Shown here piece by piece: positions 50,426 to 58,496 of a stretch of DNA of 64,000 nucleotides (the first letter of the stretch is position 1; each line of letters opens with the position of its first letter). Source of the DNA: Paracoccus sp. N5 (GTDB taxonomy: Bacteria; Pseudomonadota; Alphaproteobacteria; Rhodobacterales; Rhodobacteraceae); the NCBI RefSeq assembly GCF_000371965.1, contig NZ_AQUO01000003.1:357391-421390 (forward strand). The letters are read 5' to 3'. Under the pieces are notes generated by a model. The model made no database searches, had not been told where the DNA came from, and saw only the letters and a list, made by a program, of their open reading frames with translations. Position numbers and translations under genes: made by a program.

Positions 50426-51609
50426 CAGCGCCCCCAGGTTTTCTGGATGAGCTGGGCAATCTCATCGTTGACGGCATTCAGGCTTTCAATGGCACGGTCA
50501 TAGGTCGTCCGGGTGAAGGCGCTCCGTTCGACCTCGTACAGGGTCTGCTTGGTCAGGCCGGCATCCGAGATGGCCGTCGACTTGAGCAACGGAGCGTTCA
50601 GGACCTTGTCGCCATACATTGTGCGCAGGAAGGCGACGATACGGTTCTGTGGCGCATCCGTCGGCTCGTAGCGGGTCAACAGATAGCGCATCCAGTCATG
50701 CGACATGTCGGCTCCGCTATCGGCGATGACATCCATGAGGTCGGCCGTCATCCTGAGGAACTGGCTCATCGACATCACGTCGAGCATCTCGGGATGGATC
50801 GTCACAAGAACACCCGTCGCGGCAGACAGCGCCGACATGGTCAAGAACCCGAGCTGCGGAGGACAGTCGATAACGACGACATCGTACCGATCATCGACCT
50901 GCGCCAGCGCTTCCTTCACACGGAAGAAGAACAAGCCCGCGTTGCCGCGAGACAGAGCCCGCGGCGTTTCGTGCTCGAACTCCATGAGTTCGAGGTTTCC
51001 GGGAATCAGATCCAAGTTTGGTATGTAGGTCTTGCGGATCACCTGGGCGATCGGAACAGGATCTTCGTAGCGGATCGCATCGTAGAGCGTGCCGCCGTCA
51101 AGCAGGTCAAATTCCGGCTGAACCCCGTGCAAGGCCGTGAGCGAGGCCTGCGGATCAAGGTCGATCGCCAAGACACGGTACCCCTTGAGGGCCAACCGTT
51201 GAGCAAGATGCGCCGAGGAGGTTGTCTTGCCGGACCCACCCTTGAAGTTCATCACGCCGATGATCTGAAGATGGTCACCTGCGCGACGACCAGGCAGGTA
51301 GTCTCCCGGCTTGCGAGCCGTTTTCTCCAGCAGTATCCGTAAGTTATGAACATCTTCGGCCGAGTAGTGCCGTCGGTTCCCCGATGAGACTTCGGGCGAA
51401 GGCCCCTTGCCATCAAGGTGAAGCTTTCTGAGGTATGAGTCGTTGACGCCCAGCAGAGCAGCAGCTTCCCCTGAGGTGAATTTGCGCATAGTCTTGGAAG
51501 CGTCGGGCGGGAAAAGGCTCTCACGCTGCGAATGCAGTTGCGCCGCCAGCAACTCAGAGTGCTGACGGATCACAGCGTTCAGGTCTTCCGGTGTATTGGC
51601 TCTGCTCAT
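50425..51609 (-). CDS. repA: Plasmid partition ATPase RepA
   Basis: A 394-residue ParA-family ATPase. It has an N-terminal HTH region (FTSGEAAALLGVNDSYLRKL), then the deviant Walker A KGGSGKTT at 123-130 and VLAIDLDPQASLTAL. It segregates the plasmid with RepB and represses the operon. The ATG at 51609 with GAGAGGG upstream is preferred over a frame start 30 codons earlier. The upstream region (51610-51780) holds the repABC promoter and a short dyad GTCGCTTAGCGAC (51722-51734). Confidence 0.95.
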   Translation of the reverse strand: MSRANTPEDLNAVIRQHSELLAAQLHSQRESLFPPDASKTMRKFTSGEAAALLGVNDSYLRKLHLDGKGPSPEVSSGNRRHYSAEDVHNLRILLEKTARKPGDYLPGRRAGDHLQIIGVMNFKGGSGKTTSSAHLAQRLALKGYRVLAIDLDPQASLTALHGVQPEFDLLDGGTLYDAIRYEDPVPIAQVIRKTYIPNLDLIPGNLELMEFEHETPRALSRGNAGLFFFRVKEALAQVDDRYDVVVIDCPPQLGFLTMSALSAATGVLVTIHPEMLDVMSMSQFLRMTADLMDVIADSGADMSHDWMRYLLTRYEPTDAPQNRIVAFLRTMYGDKVLNAPLLKSTAISDAGLTKQTLYEVERSAFTRTTYDRAIESLNAVNDEIAQLIQKTWGR

Positions 51610-51780
51610 CTGCCCTCTCGCGTCCGTGTCGTGTTCACGGATTTTGGCGTTTAGTCGACCTTTTCCGTGACTATTGGCGGAGGACTCAGATTCGTGCAAG
51701 CACTTTCTAAATCTGGTGTCAGTCGCTTAGCGACGCACAAGAGTCGCTTGGGTGCGAAGGAGGACTTGTCCATGCGACCA

Positions 51781-51812
51781 GTGTGATATACATCAGTGGC
51801 CGTATATCCACA
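51781..51812. promoter_or_regulatory. Inverted-repeat operator of vapBC
   Basis: GATATAC (51785-51791) and GTATATC (51802-51808) form perfect arms, extended by GTGT and ACAC with a one-base offset. The position 13 bases before the vapB start suits autorepression by the VapBC complex. Confidence 0.6.
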
Positions 51813-51824
51813 CAGGAGGTCACG

Positions 51825-52052
51825 ATGCAGGTCGCAAAATGGGGCAACTCGCTGGCCGTCCGTCTGCCCGCGGGGCTTGTCCGGGAACTTGGCCTCAAGG
51901 AAGGCGATCAGATCGACCTGATCAAGGACGACGGCCAAGTCAGAGTTCGTCGTCTGGCGCGTGCGGACGAGGTGCTGACGGGTCTGCGCCGCTTTCGGGG
52001 CAAGCTGCACGCTTCAGAACGCCTGAGCCGCGACGCTGCGAATGAGCGCTGA
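51825..52052 (+). CDS. vapB: VapB/MazE-type (AbrB-fold) antitoxin
   Basis: A 75-residue antitoxin with a SpoVT/AbrB DNA-binding domain (MQVAKWGNSLAVRLPAGLVR, then LKEGDQIDLIKDDGQVRVRR) and a C-terminal toxin-binding tail. AGGAGG seven bases upstream of the ATG fixes the start. Its 3' end overlaps vapC by 11 bases. Together they form an addiction module next to the replicon, which would stabilise the plasmid. Confidence 0.9.
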   Translation: MQVAKWGNSLAVRLPAGLVRELGLKEGDQIDLIKDDGQVRVRRLARADEVLTGLRRFRGKLHASERLSRDAANER

Positions 52053-52437
52053 ATTCGCGGACACGAATGTCGTTCTTTACCTGCTCGACGACGGCCCGAA
52101 GGCCGATCGAGCCGAGGCCATCCTGGGGCAGGAGCCCCGGATCAGCGTTCAAGTCCTGAACGAGGCGCTGGTGAACTGCCGCCGCAAGGCTGGCTTGAGT
52201 TGGGAGGAAGCAGCAGCATTTCTCGAAGGCGTGCGCGCCCTGTGTCCCGTCGAAGATCTGACTGTGCAGACCCATGACATCGGCCGCGCCTTGGGGGAAC
52301 GCTACGGCTTCTCAATCTACGATGCGATGATCGTGGCCAGCGCTTTGGTTGCAGGCTGTACCACGCTGTGGAGCGAGGACATGCAAGATGGCCTGCTGGT
52401 GGAAGGCCAGCTTCGCATCGTCAACCCCTTTGCATGA
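52042..52437 (+). CDS. vapC: VapC PIN-domain ribonuclease toxin
   Basis: A 131-residue PIN domain toxin. Likely acidic active-site residues are D7 (ADTNVV), E41 (LNEALVN), D94 (IYDAMIVASA) and D113 (WSEDMQDG). VapC enzymes cleave tRNA or rRNA when VapB is lost. It overlaps vapB and is probably translated with it. Length is typical for the family. The 78 bases to the recombinase stop hold nothing obvious. Confidence 0.92.
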   Translation: MSAEFADTNVVLYLLDDGPKADRAEAILGQEPRISVQVLNEALVNCRRKAGLSWEEAAAFLEGVRALCPVEDLTVQTHDIGRALGERYGFSIYDAMIVASALVAGCTTLWSEDMQDGLLVEGQLRIVNPFA

Positions 52438-52515
52438 GCGGACAGTCTCCGAGCATGGCGCTGGCCATAGCCCTGCAATCCTTCCATGGCGCGGAAGATT
52501 TGCAAGGTTGTTTGG

Positions 52516-53403
52516 CTATCCGAGCAGCCCCAGCCTCTCAGCCCGTTCCAGCAGCATCTTCACGGATGACGGTTGCCAGCTTGTCCGCCCACGGGGCGTG
52601 CGCTCGCGCATCGCTTCCAGCCGGGTGCAGATCGCCTGAAGCGTGATGTCGGGGTCCGCGCCCTTGATGGCAGCGACGATGGCAGGCAGGCGGTCGTCGG
52701 TTTCGCGGCGGTTGGCGCGGTCCAGTACCGTAGGCGGTAGGAAGCCGTCCCGGACATAGGCGTTGACCGCGCGCAAAAGGCGGCTTTGCGTCCATTGGCG
52801 CTCGCGGGGCAGGGGGCCGTTGACGATGCGCACTACGTCTTCCCAGGCCAAGTCCGGGCGCAGGCGACGGACATGGGGAACCCAGTCTTGCGCCGTCTCG
52901 TTCAGGCGTTCCATATAGCCCTCCTGCCGGGCCAGCCGCACCTTGCGCAGCGCCGCCGGATCCCGGACGCGCAGGCCCGGATTGCCGCCAACCCGGCCTT
53001 TGGTTCGTGCGCTGGCCAGCCCGGCCTTGGTGCGGTCGCGGATCAGGGCGCGCTCAAACTCAGCTGCGGCACCGAGGACCTGGAGGGTGAACTTACCCTG
53101 CGGGGAGGACGTGTCGATCGGATCGGTAAGCGATCGGAAGAAGGCGTTCTTGGCCTCCAGCCGTTCGATCACCTCGAGGAGGTGGGAGAGCGACCGCGCC
53201 AGACGGTCGATGCGCACCACCACCAGCGTGTCGCCCTTGCCGATCCGCTCCAGCACCCGCGCCAGCACGGGCCGCGCGCGGTTTCCGCCCGAGGCTTGTT
53301 CCTCGTGGATCTCGACGCAGCCTGCGGATTTCAGGGCCTGCGACTGGGGCAGGGGGGTTTGATCCTCGGTCGAGACGCGCGCGTAGCCGATCAGGGGCAT
53401 CAA
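52516..53403 (-). CDS. Serine recombinase (resolvase/invertase family)
   Basis: A 295-residue serine recombinase. The catalytic domain starts LIGYARVSTEDQTPLPQSQA with nucleophile S11, and contains DTLVVVRIDRLARSLSHLLE. The C-terminal ~150 residues extend well beyond the ~50-residue HTH of classic Tn3 resolvases. It could be the resolvase (TniR-like) of the TniABQ element because it is on the same strand, but three unrelated genes stand between. A dyad CGTTTGTAAACG lies 40 bases upstream (53444-53455), within an A/T-rich stretch that may be its res site. Confidence 0.88.
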   Translation of the reverse strand: MMPLIGYARVSTEDQTPLPQSQALKSAGCVEIHEEQASGGNRARPVLARVLERIGKGDTLVVVRIDRLARSLSHLLEVIERLEAKNAFFRSLTDPIDTSSPQGKFTLQVLGAAAEFERALIRDRTKAGLASARTKGRVGGNPGLRVRDPAALRKVRLARQEGYMERLNETAQDWVPHVRRLRPDLAWEDVVRIVNGPLPRERQWTQSRLLRAVNAYVRDGFLPPTVLDRANRRETDDRLPAIVAAIKGADPDITLQAICTRLEAMRERTPRGRTSWQPSSVKMLLERAERLGLLG

Positions 53404-53603
53404 AACAGCCAGTTTGCAGTTTCATATACCGTCAATAAACGACCGTTTGTAAACGAATGCAAGAGGCGTTTCCCTCGTCGCGCTGAGTTCGGGAAGCCTT
53501 GTATCTATGGGCTGAAGCCCGCGAGAGGCGCTCCAGCGTTCTTGAAAAGACAGAGGCCTCAGGCGCCTCTATAGTAGAGAAAAACGCAGCCGCTCAAACT
53601 CCG

Positions 53604-53632
53604 TCGTCAAGGGCGCAAAATAGCTTTATAAT
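53604..53632 (+). promoter_or_regulatory. Predicted promoter for a leaderless transcript
   Basis: TCGTCA (53604-53609) and the consensus -10 TATAAT (53627-53632) are 17 bases apart. The expected transcription start, about seven bases downstream, coincides with the ATG at 53639. The sequence between the recombinase start and this promoter (53404-53603) has no gene but includes a hairpin AGAGGC...GCCTCT near 53558. Confidence 0.5.
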
Positions 53633-53638
53633 GCGCGC

Positions 53639-53791
53639 ATGAACCGATCTCGCCCTACAAACATGGACTATGACGAGATGCCTCTCGAAGACTTGGAGGC
53701 GTCCGAGGACCGGGATGACGCTGACCTCTGGTTCCTGCCAGGGCCGATGGAGGACGAACCGGTGTCGCGTTTGGTTCCCGATTTCAATTGA
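53639..53791 (+). CDS. Small acidic hypothetical protein
   Basis: A 50-residue, strongly acidic frame: MNRSRPTNMDYDEMPLEDLE, later DADLWFLPGPMEDEPVSRL. There is no Shine-Dalgarno, but TATAAT sits seven bases before the ATG, so a leaderless mRNA is likely. Its charge suggests binding to a basic protein or DNA-mimicry; this is inference. It ends 75 bases before the convergent integrase gene. Confidence 0.5.
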   Translation: MNRSRPTNMDYDEMPLEDLEASEDRDDADLWFLPGPMEDEPVSRLVPDFN

Positions 53792-53866
53792 AGCGATTAG
53801 CTGAAACCTGAGCGGTCTGGTTGGAGCTTGGCATTTCAGCAAAGGCTCGACGGAAGGGCAGGGGGC

Positions 53867-54976
53867 TTACAGGCCTGCGGCCTTGGTCAGGTTCACCCGG
53901 AACCTGTCGCGGCGTCGCTGGTATCGGCGGGTCATCTCTGCGCTGGCATGACCAAGCTGCTTTTGAACGTAGCGCTCATCAACTTCCGCGCTGCTGGCAA
54001 GGCCTGCGCGCAGGGAATGGCCCGAGAACAGCCGCACGCGCTCGGCTTCAGGCAGATCAGGGCGTAGCCCGGCCTCGCGGGCGCAGGACTTGATCAGCCG
54101 GGCGACGTGCTTGTCCGACAACCGCTCGCTCGTAGCTTTCAGGCCGTTGCGTGACGTGGCGACGAAGATCGGGCCGAAGTCGATCCTTGCGTAATGCAGC
54201 CACTGCGTCAGGGCATGGACCGGGCAGGTCTGATCTGATGAGCCGCGGGCGATTTCGACCTCGCGCCAACCGGTCTTGCCGCGCAGGGTGAGGAGCACGC
54301 CGTCCTCCAAGATCTCGACCCAGCCGCCGGAGTCAGGCGTGTCATCCTTGCCGTGGTCGAGGCTGACAATTTCGGACCGACGCAGGCCACCAGCAAAGCC
54401 GATCAGCAGGATCGCCCGGTCGCGCAGGCCGCGCAAATCGTGGGGGAGGGTTGCCAGCATGTCGCGCAGGTCTTCCGGCAGAATGGCCTCTTTCTGTGCT
54501 GGTGGCCGTGCGTGCTTGCGGCGGATGCCAGCCAGGACGCTGGCAATGTGCCGATCTTTGCGGTCGAGCCGCTCTCCGCGCTGCGCATAGCCCCAGGTCA
54601 GGCCAGACAGCCGCCGTTCTATAGAGGAGGCCGAGAGGGCAGGTGCTTTGCCGCTCGGCGCTGCCAGATCGGCGATGTAGAGGCCGATCAGCTGGGACGA
54701 CGAGGGGAGAGGGTCCGCGCCACGCATCCGGCACCAGCGCGCGAAGTGGGCCCAATCCTTGGTGTAGGCCTTCAGCGTGTTCTCCGACGCCGCCTGACGC
54801 GCATAGTCACGCGCCGTTTCGACCAGGCGGTCGAGCGTGCCCGAGCCAGCGACATGGGAGGGCAGGGCGATCGTGTCGCGCTCCGTATCAGCGCTGTCGT
54901 CCCGCTCATGGCGATCGGGACGTTCCGGGGGTTCTGAAGGCGATTTCTCGGGCGTTTCGGTCATACCGTCGAGCAT
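53867..54976 (-). CDS. Tyrosine site-specific integrase
   Basis: A 369-residue phage-integrase family protein. The N-terminal ~45 residues are polar, followed by the SAM-like core-binding domain (YARQAASENTLKAYTKDWAH). Catalytic residues are in FAGGLRRSEIVSL, SGHSLRAGLA and LGHASAEMTRRYQ. It is divergent from DUF1403-scpB across 114 bases containing an 8-base inverted repeat (ACATTGTG 55011-55018, CACAATGT 55072-55079). Integrase, DUF1403, ScpB and TniQBA recur together in Rhodobacteraceae in my recollection, suggesting a joint mobile element. A second ATG four codons in is possible. Confidence 0.92.
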   Translation of the reverse strand: MLDGMTETPEKSPSEPPERPDRHERDDSADTERDTIALPSHVAGSGTLDRLVETARDYARQAASENTLKAYTKDWAHFARWCRMRGADPLPSSSQLIGLYIADLAAPSGKAPALSASSIERRLSGLTWGYAQRGERLDRKDRHIASVLAGIRRKHARPPAQKEAILPEDLRDMLATLPHDLRGLRDRAILLIGFAGGLRRSEIVSLDHGKDDTPDSGGWVEILEDGVLLTLRGKTGWREVEIARGSSDQTCPVHALTQWLHYARIDFGPIFVATSRNGLKATSERLSDKHVARLIKSCAREAGLRPDLPEAERVRLFSGHSLRAGLASSAEVDERYVQKQLGHASAEMTRRYQRRRDRFRVNLTKAAGL

Positions 54977-55090
54977 ACTCCCGGCACGTCCGATAATGCA
55001 AACTTATTGGACATTGTGGAGCCAACAAAGCTGCGGCGCTATTGGTGCATTTATCTGGTAGAAAGCGCCGTCACAATGTAGGCTGCCGGC

Positions 55091-55978
55091 ATGAGAAAAC
55101 CGCGCGCCGAGCCTTTGGAAACCTTGCCGATGCTGCCCCCGCTGCCGGGCTGGATCGGTGCTGCCCCGGCAGAAACCCTTGAGGCAGCGGCCTTCCGCTC
55201 TGGGGCCGCGCTGGCGCATCTGAGCCAAGTGACCGCGGCCGGGGATGTGCCTGTGGCGCTGTGGCGGGACCGCTTGGCTTTGGTGGCGGCCGGGAACTGC
55301 GCTGAAATGGCGGGGCGCAGGGAAGGGCCGGGCGCCTTGCGCGATGCTCTGCACCTGACGGGTCCGGGCGACGACCCCGGCCCAGCGGGACGGCTTTTGC
55401 AGCAGTGGTCACGCGCGGTGGCCCGGCCTGTCTCGGTCGCGCATCTGACCAATGCGCTGCAAGGGATCGGGGCCGAGCGGATCGCGCTGTGCCTTGATGC
55501 CATGGGGCAGACCCCGGTCGACCGCGCGGCGCATGTCATTGAGGCGGTGCTGACAGATCACCCGCGGGCCGAAACTGCGGTGCTGATCCTTGCCGATGCG
55601 GTTCTGGCAAAGGGGGTGGGGGCAACGCATGTGCTGCCACTTCTGGCGCTGACGCTCAGGCCCCGCGACCTGCGCCTGCGGGGCGATGATCTGCGTCTGG
55701 CCTGTCACCGCGCCGTTGTCTCTGCCGTCGGGCAGGCGCTGCAGCTGGCCTGCGATCTGGCCCGTGCGGCGGCCCGCCTTCGGGCGGTGGCCCCGAAGCT
55801 GCGCGCCAAGGCGGCGGGCCGGGCGGTCGATCTGTTTCTGTCGCGCGATGCGCTGGTGCCGGGGGCATTGGCCTTTATGTCGGATCGGGCCGCGCGACGG
55901 CTCTGCGACCGACTGGTGGCACTCGGCGCCGTGCGCGAACTGACAGGGCGGGACACGTTCCGCCTGTACGGGGTCTGA
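55091..55978 (+). CDS. DUF1403 family protein
   Basis: A 295-residue, alanine/leucine-rich helical protein of the DUF1403 family, which is largely confined to alphaproteobacteria. Recognised from LPGWIGAAPAETLEAAAFRS, from the central HVIEAVLTDHPRAETAVLIL and from LRGDDLRLACHRAV. No catalytic motif is visible. It lies two bases upstream of scpB, so both are one operon. Function unknown; constant association with scpB suggests a shared role in the mobile element's DNA handling. Confidence 0.85.
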   Translation: MRKPRAEPLETLPMLPPLPGWIGAAPAETLEAAAFRSGAALAHLSQVTAAGDVPVALWRDRLALVAAGNCAEMAGRREGPGALRDALHLTGPGDDPGPAGRLLQQWSRAVARPVSVAHLTNALQGIGAERIALCLDAMGQTPVDRAAHVIEAVLTDHPRAETAVLILADAVLAKGVGATHVLPLLALTLRPRDLRLRGDDLRLACHRAVVSAVGQALQLACDLARAAARLRAVAPKLRAKAAGRAVDLFLSRDALVPGALAFMSDRAARRLCDRLVALGAVRELTGRDTFRLYGV

Positions 55979-55980
55979 GC

Positions 55981-56589
55981 ATGGGGCGGCGCGAGGACAC
56001 AGAACTTGACCGCGAATTGGCCGTTCTTCCCCCTGAGTTGCGCTGGCGGGAGTGGATGCGCCGGATCGAGGCGGTGCTGTTTGCAAGTAGCGCACCGGTG
56101 GCGCGCGAGGATCTGGCGCGGGTCGTGGGGCAGGGGGCCTCGATCGATCTGTTGATCGAGGATCTGGCAGTGGATCTGGAGGGCCGACCCTATGAGGTGG
56201 CACAGGTGGGCAAGGCGTGGATGCTGCGCACGCGCGCGGCCTATGCCCCAGCGATCCGCGCTGCGGCAGATGTGGACAGCCAGGCGCTGAACCTGTCGGA
56301 CTACGATCTGGCCGTGCTGGCGGCGATTGCGTATCACCAGCCGGTCAGCCGCGACGGGTTGAAGGACATCTTTGGAAAAGAGATCAGCCGTGACCTGATC
56401 GGCCGACTTGCCGAGCGGGACCTGATCGGCACCGGCCCCCGTGAGCCGAGACGTGGCGCGCCTTATACCTTCGTCACCACCGAGGCGTTCCTGGCTGCCT
56501 TCGGGATGGAGTCCTTGCGCGACCTGCCAGACCCCGAGCAATTGGACGATGCAGGCCTGGCAGGCCCATCGGGGGCCACGGAAGGTTAG
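55981..56589 (+). CDS. scpB: ScpB-like protein (SMC-kleisin accessory type)
   Basis: A 202-residue ScpB-family protein made of two winged-helix domains (RIEAVLFASSAPVAREDLAR, then SDYDLAVLAAIAYHQPVSRD and GRLAERDLIGTGPREP). Housekeeping ScpB works with SMC and ScpA in chromosome organisation. Here no smc or scpA is near, and the gene follows DUF1403, so this is an element-specific paralogue. Its stop overlaps the convergent tniQ stop by four bases. Confidence 0.9.
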   Translation: MGRREDTELDRELAVLPPELRWREWMRRIEAVLFASSAPVAREDLARVVGQGASIDLLIEDLAVDLEGRPYEVAQVGKAWMLRTRAAYAPAIRAAADVDSQALNLSDYDLAVLAAIAYHQPVSRDGLKDIFGKEISRDLIGRLAERDLIGTGPREPRRGAPYTFVTTEAFLAAFGMESLRDLPDPEQLDDAGLAGPSGATEG

Positions 56590-57617
56590 GCGACCGGCCA
56601 GGCTTCAGCAGGAAATCGGCGACTTTGGTGAAGCCGGATTGCTGCCCGCAGCAAGGCGGCCAGATCAGGCTCTCTGGAGGAGGAGGCCGGCCCCGGCCCG
56701 GCAGTTTCGCCAAGCCGATCTCTGAGCGTCCTGACCAACCCCTTGTGGTTTTCGGAGGCGCGGGCCAGCCCGAGCCAGAAGGTCAGCGGGCCGCGTTCTG
56801 TGGGGTCTCTTACCTCGATCTGCCGCTCTGACAACCGCTGGAAGAAATTGTAGCGAACCCGATGCGACAAGAATGGGACCGTTGATGTCGCCGTTCTGAC
56901 GGGCACTGGGTGTTTCATAAGCTGCACGGCAAGAGACTTCCGGTCGTCCTGCGCGCGCTCAGCGGAATCAAGGCGCAGCAGATCGTCGATCAGCCGCTCG
57001 AGGCGCCGGGCGCCCGTGCTTGCCGGGCCAGTCGGTTTTGCGAGAGGGGCGTCGCAGAAGGCGCAGTACTGTTGTGGCACGAGGCGAGCCTGACGAAATG
57101 GCGCAAGGCTCTGCCCACAAGACGGGCAACGGTCGCGCAAGCGGCAGCCATGGCGAAAGCAGGACACGCGGGTTGCCAAGGTCCAGCTCCGCCGGAAATA
57201 GGGCACCTCGTCTTCCCCCAGGCAGGAGGGACAGAACTGCAACCAACAGGACTGCGCCGTCGATGTCCCTGCATCTTGCGGCCGGGTCCGCAGCCGCAAG
57301 CGCAGGGTCGAGAGTGGACTGTTGGCCAGACAAAGACCGTCGATCTCGTCGGGGCAGATCGCCGTATGGTCGAGCAGCAAGCGACGAACAGAATCCGGCA
57401 GATGCCGGTCAAGTTGCGCCGACCATGTCTCGCCGGCCACCCCGAGCACCGCTCCAAAATAGCGCGGCGGCACACCATTGGCATGTGCAAGCCGATGCAG
57501 CCAGCTTGACAAAAGCTCCCCAGGAGCTGGCCGGACGTCCACCGGCCAGCGATGCCCCGCGGCCACTCTATAGCGGCGGGCCGGGGAGACGGTGATCCTC
57601 TGCGCACTGCTGGTCAT
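56586..57617 (-). CDS. tniQ: TniQ target-selection protein
   Basis: A 343-residue TniQ (TnsD-related) protein. The family N-terminus PAPGELLSSWLHRLAHANGV is followed by zinc-ribbon cysteines: CPSCLG, CFRHGCRLRDRCPSCG and CAFCDAP (residues ~130-195). TniQ directs the transposase complex to chosen target DNA. Its ATG overlaps the tniB stop by four bases. The full set of zinc ligands and normal length suggest function. Confidence 0.9.
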   Translation of the reverse strand: MTSSAQRITVSPARRYRVAAGHRWPVDVRPAPGELLSSWLHRLAHANGVPPRYFGAVLGVAGETWSAQLDRHLPDSVRRLLLDHTAICPDEIDGLCLANSPLSTLRLRLRTRPQDAGTSTAQSCWLQFCPSCLGEDEVPYFRRSWTLATRVSCFRHGCRLRDRCPSCGQSLAPFRQARLVPQQYCAFCDAPLAKPTGPASTGARRLERLIDDLLRLDSAERAQDDRKSLAVQLMKHPVPVRTATSTVPFLSHRVRYNFFQRLSERQIEVRDPTERGPLTFWLGLARASENHKGLVRTLRDRLGETAGPGPASSSREPDLAALLRAAIRLHQSRRFPAEAWPVA

Positions 57618-58495
57618 GTCATTGAATGGCGCAAGGCCGAGTTCCGTCGCCGTGACAGCGGTATATAGCCGAGGGCCATGACGGTGCTGGACGTGATCCT
57701 TTCCTCACCGCTCTCAACAGCTGCCACCGCCGTCCGGGTGACGATGTCGACCACCTCGCCAATCAGCCCTTCCGACAGATCATGGATCATTTTGGCCAGG
57801 GGAGGTCGTGAGAGGTTTGAGGCATGCGCAAGCGGCATGCTGGCCTCGAGACTGTCGAGAAGCGTGGCGAAGTCTTCGTCGAATCCCCACCGTGACACTG
57901 CGACCGTATCGAACCGCGAGCCCATTTCTTCAGTGTCGTGCAATGCATCATAGACAGCGATTTCGCCGACAAGCACGGGCGAGATGTCATGCACGCGTGC
58001 GATCCGCCGCAGGAACGAGAAGATTGCCTTCACATCCTGTCGGCGTCCGCGCAGAACACTGTGGAATTCGTCGAAGATGAGCAGGCGCGGCTTGACGCTG
58101 TCGAGAAGATGATCGACCTGTTCGCTGGCGCGGGACAGGCTACGCCAGCCGGCAGCTTGCGGGGCGCGCAGTCCGGACAGAATGCTGGCGTAGAAATGCG
58201 ACAGGCCTGCCCCCTCCCGGGTCTGGATCACCCAGACCCTTTGCCGGTCGGCACGGCGCAGATGTTCGACGGCGAAGCGTTCGGCGATCATGGTCTTGCC
58301 GTTGTGATAGGGACCAGCAATCAACAAGCCGCGTGGACGGAGTGATGGCGGGCGTTCCAACAGCTGCCGCATCGCATCATGTGCCGCAGAGGCACCGGGA
58401 TGGCCTATCCAGCGTGGCGCCCGAATATGAGCAATGCGGGTGGCAGCATCCGCATCGAGCAACGCTGAGGTTGATGGTAGGAGATGGTCGGCCAT
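57614..58495 (-). CDS. tniB: TniB AAA+ ATPase
   Basis: A 293-residue AAA+ ATPase with Walker A GPYHNGKTM and Walker B LLIFDEFHSVL (about residues 60 and 130). TniB, the relative of MuB and TnsC, bridges target DNA and the transposase. The ATG at 58495 follows the tniA stop by one base, and the longer upstream frame lies within tniA. Length fits the family. Confidence 0.92.
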   Translation of the reverse strand: MADHLLPSTSALLDADAATRIAHIRAPRWIGHPGASAAHDAMRQLLERPPSLRPRGLLIAGPYHNGKTMIAERFAVEHLRRADRQRVWVIQTREGAGLSHFYASILSGLRAPQAAGWRSLSRASEQVDHLLDSVKPRLLIFDEFHSVLRGRRQDVKAIFSFLRRIARVHDISPVLVGEIAVYDALHDTEEMGSRFDTVAVSRWGFDEDFATLLDSLEASMPLAHASNLSRPPLAKMIHDLSEGLIGEVVDIVTRTAVAAVESGEERITSSTVMALGYIPLSRRRNSALRHSMT

Positions 58496-58496
58496 G

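Noticed and set aside
53444..53455. CGTTTGTAAACG as a defined res site
   Set aside because: A single short dyad is not enough to show the several subsites a resolution site needs. It is only mentioned as a possible operator or site.
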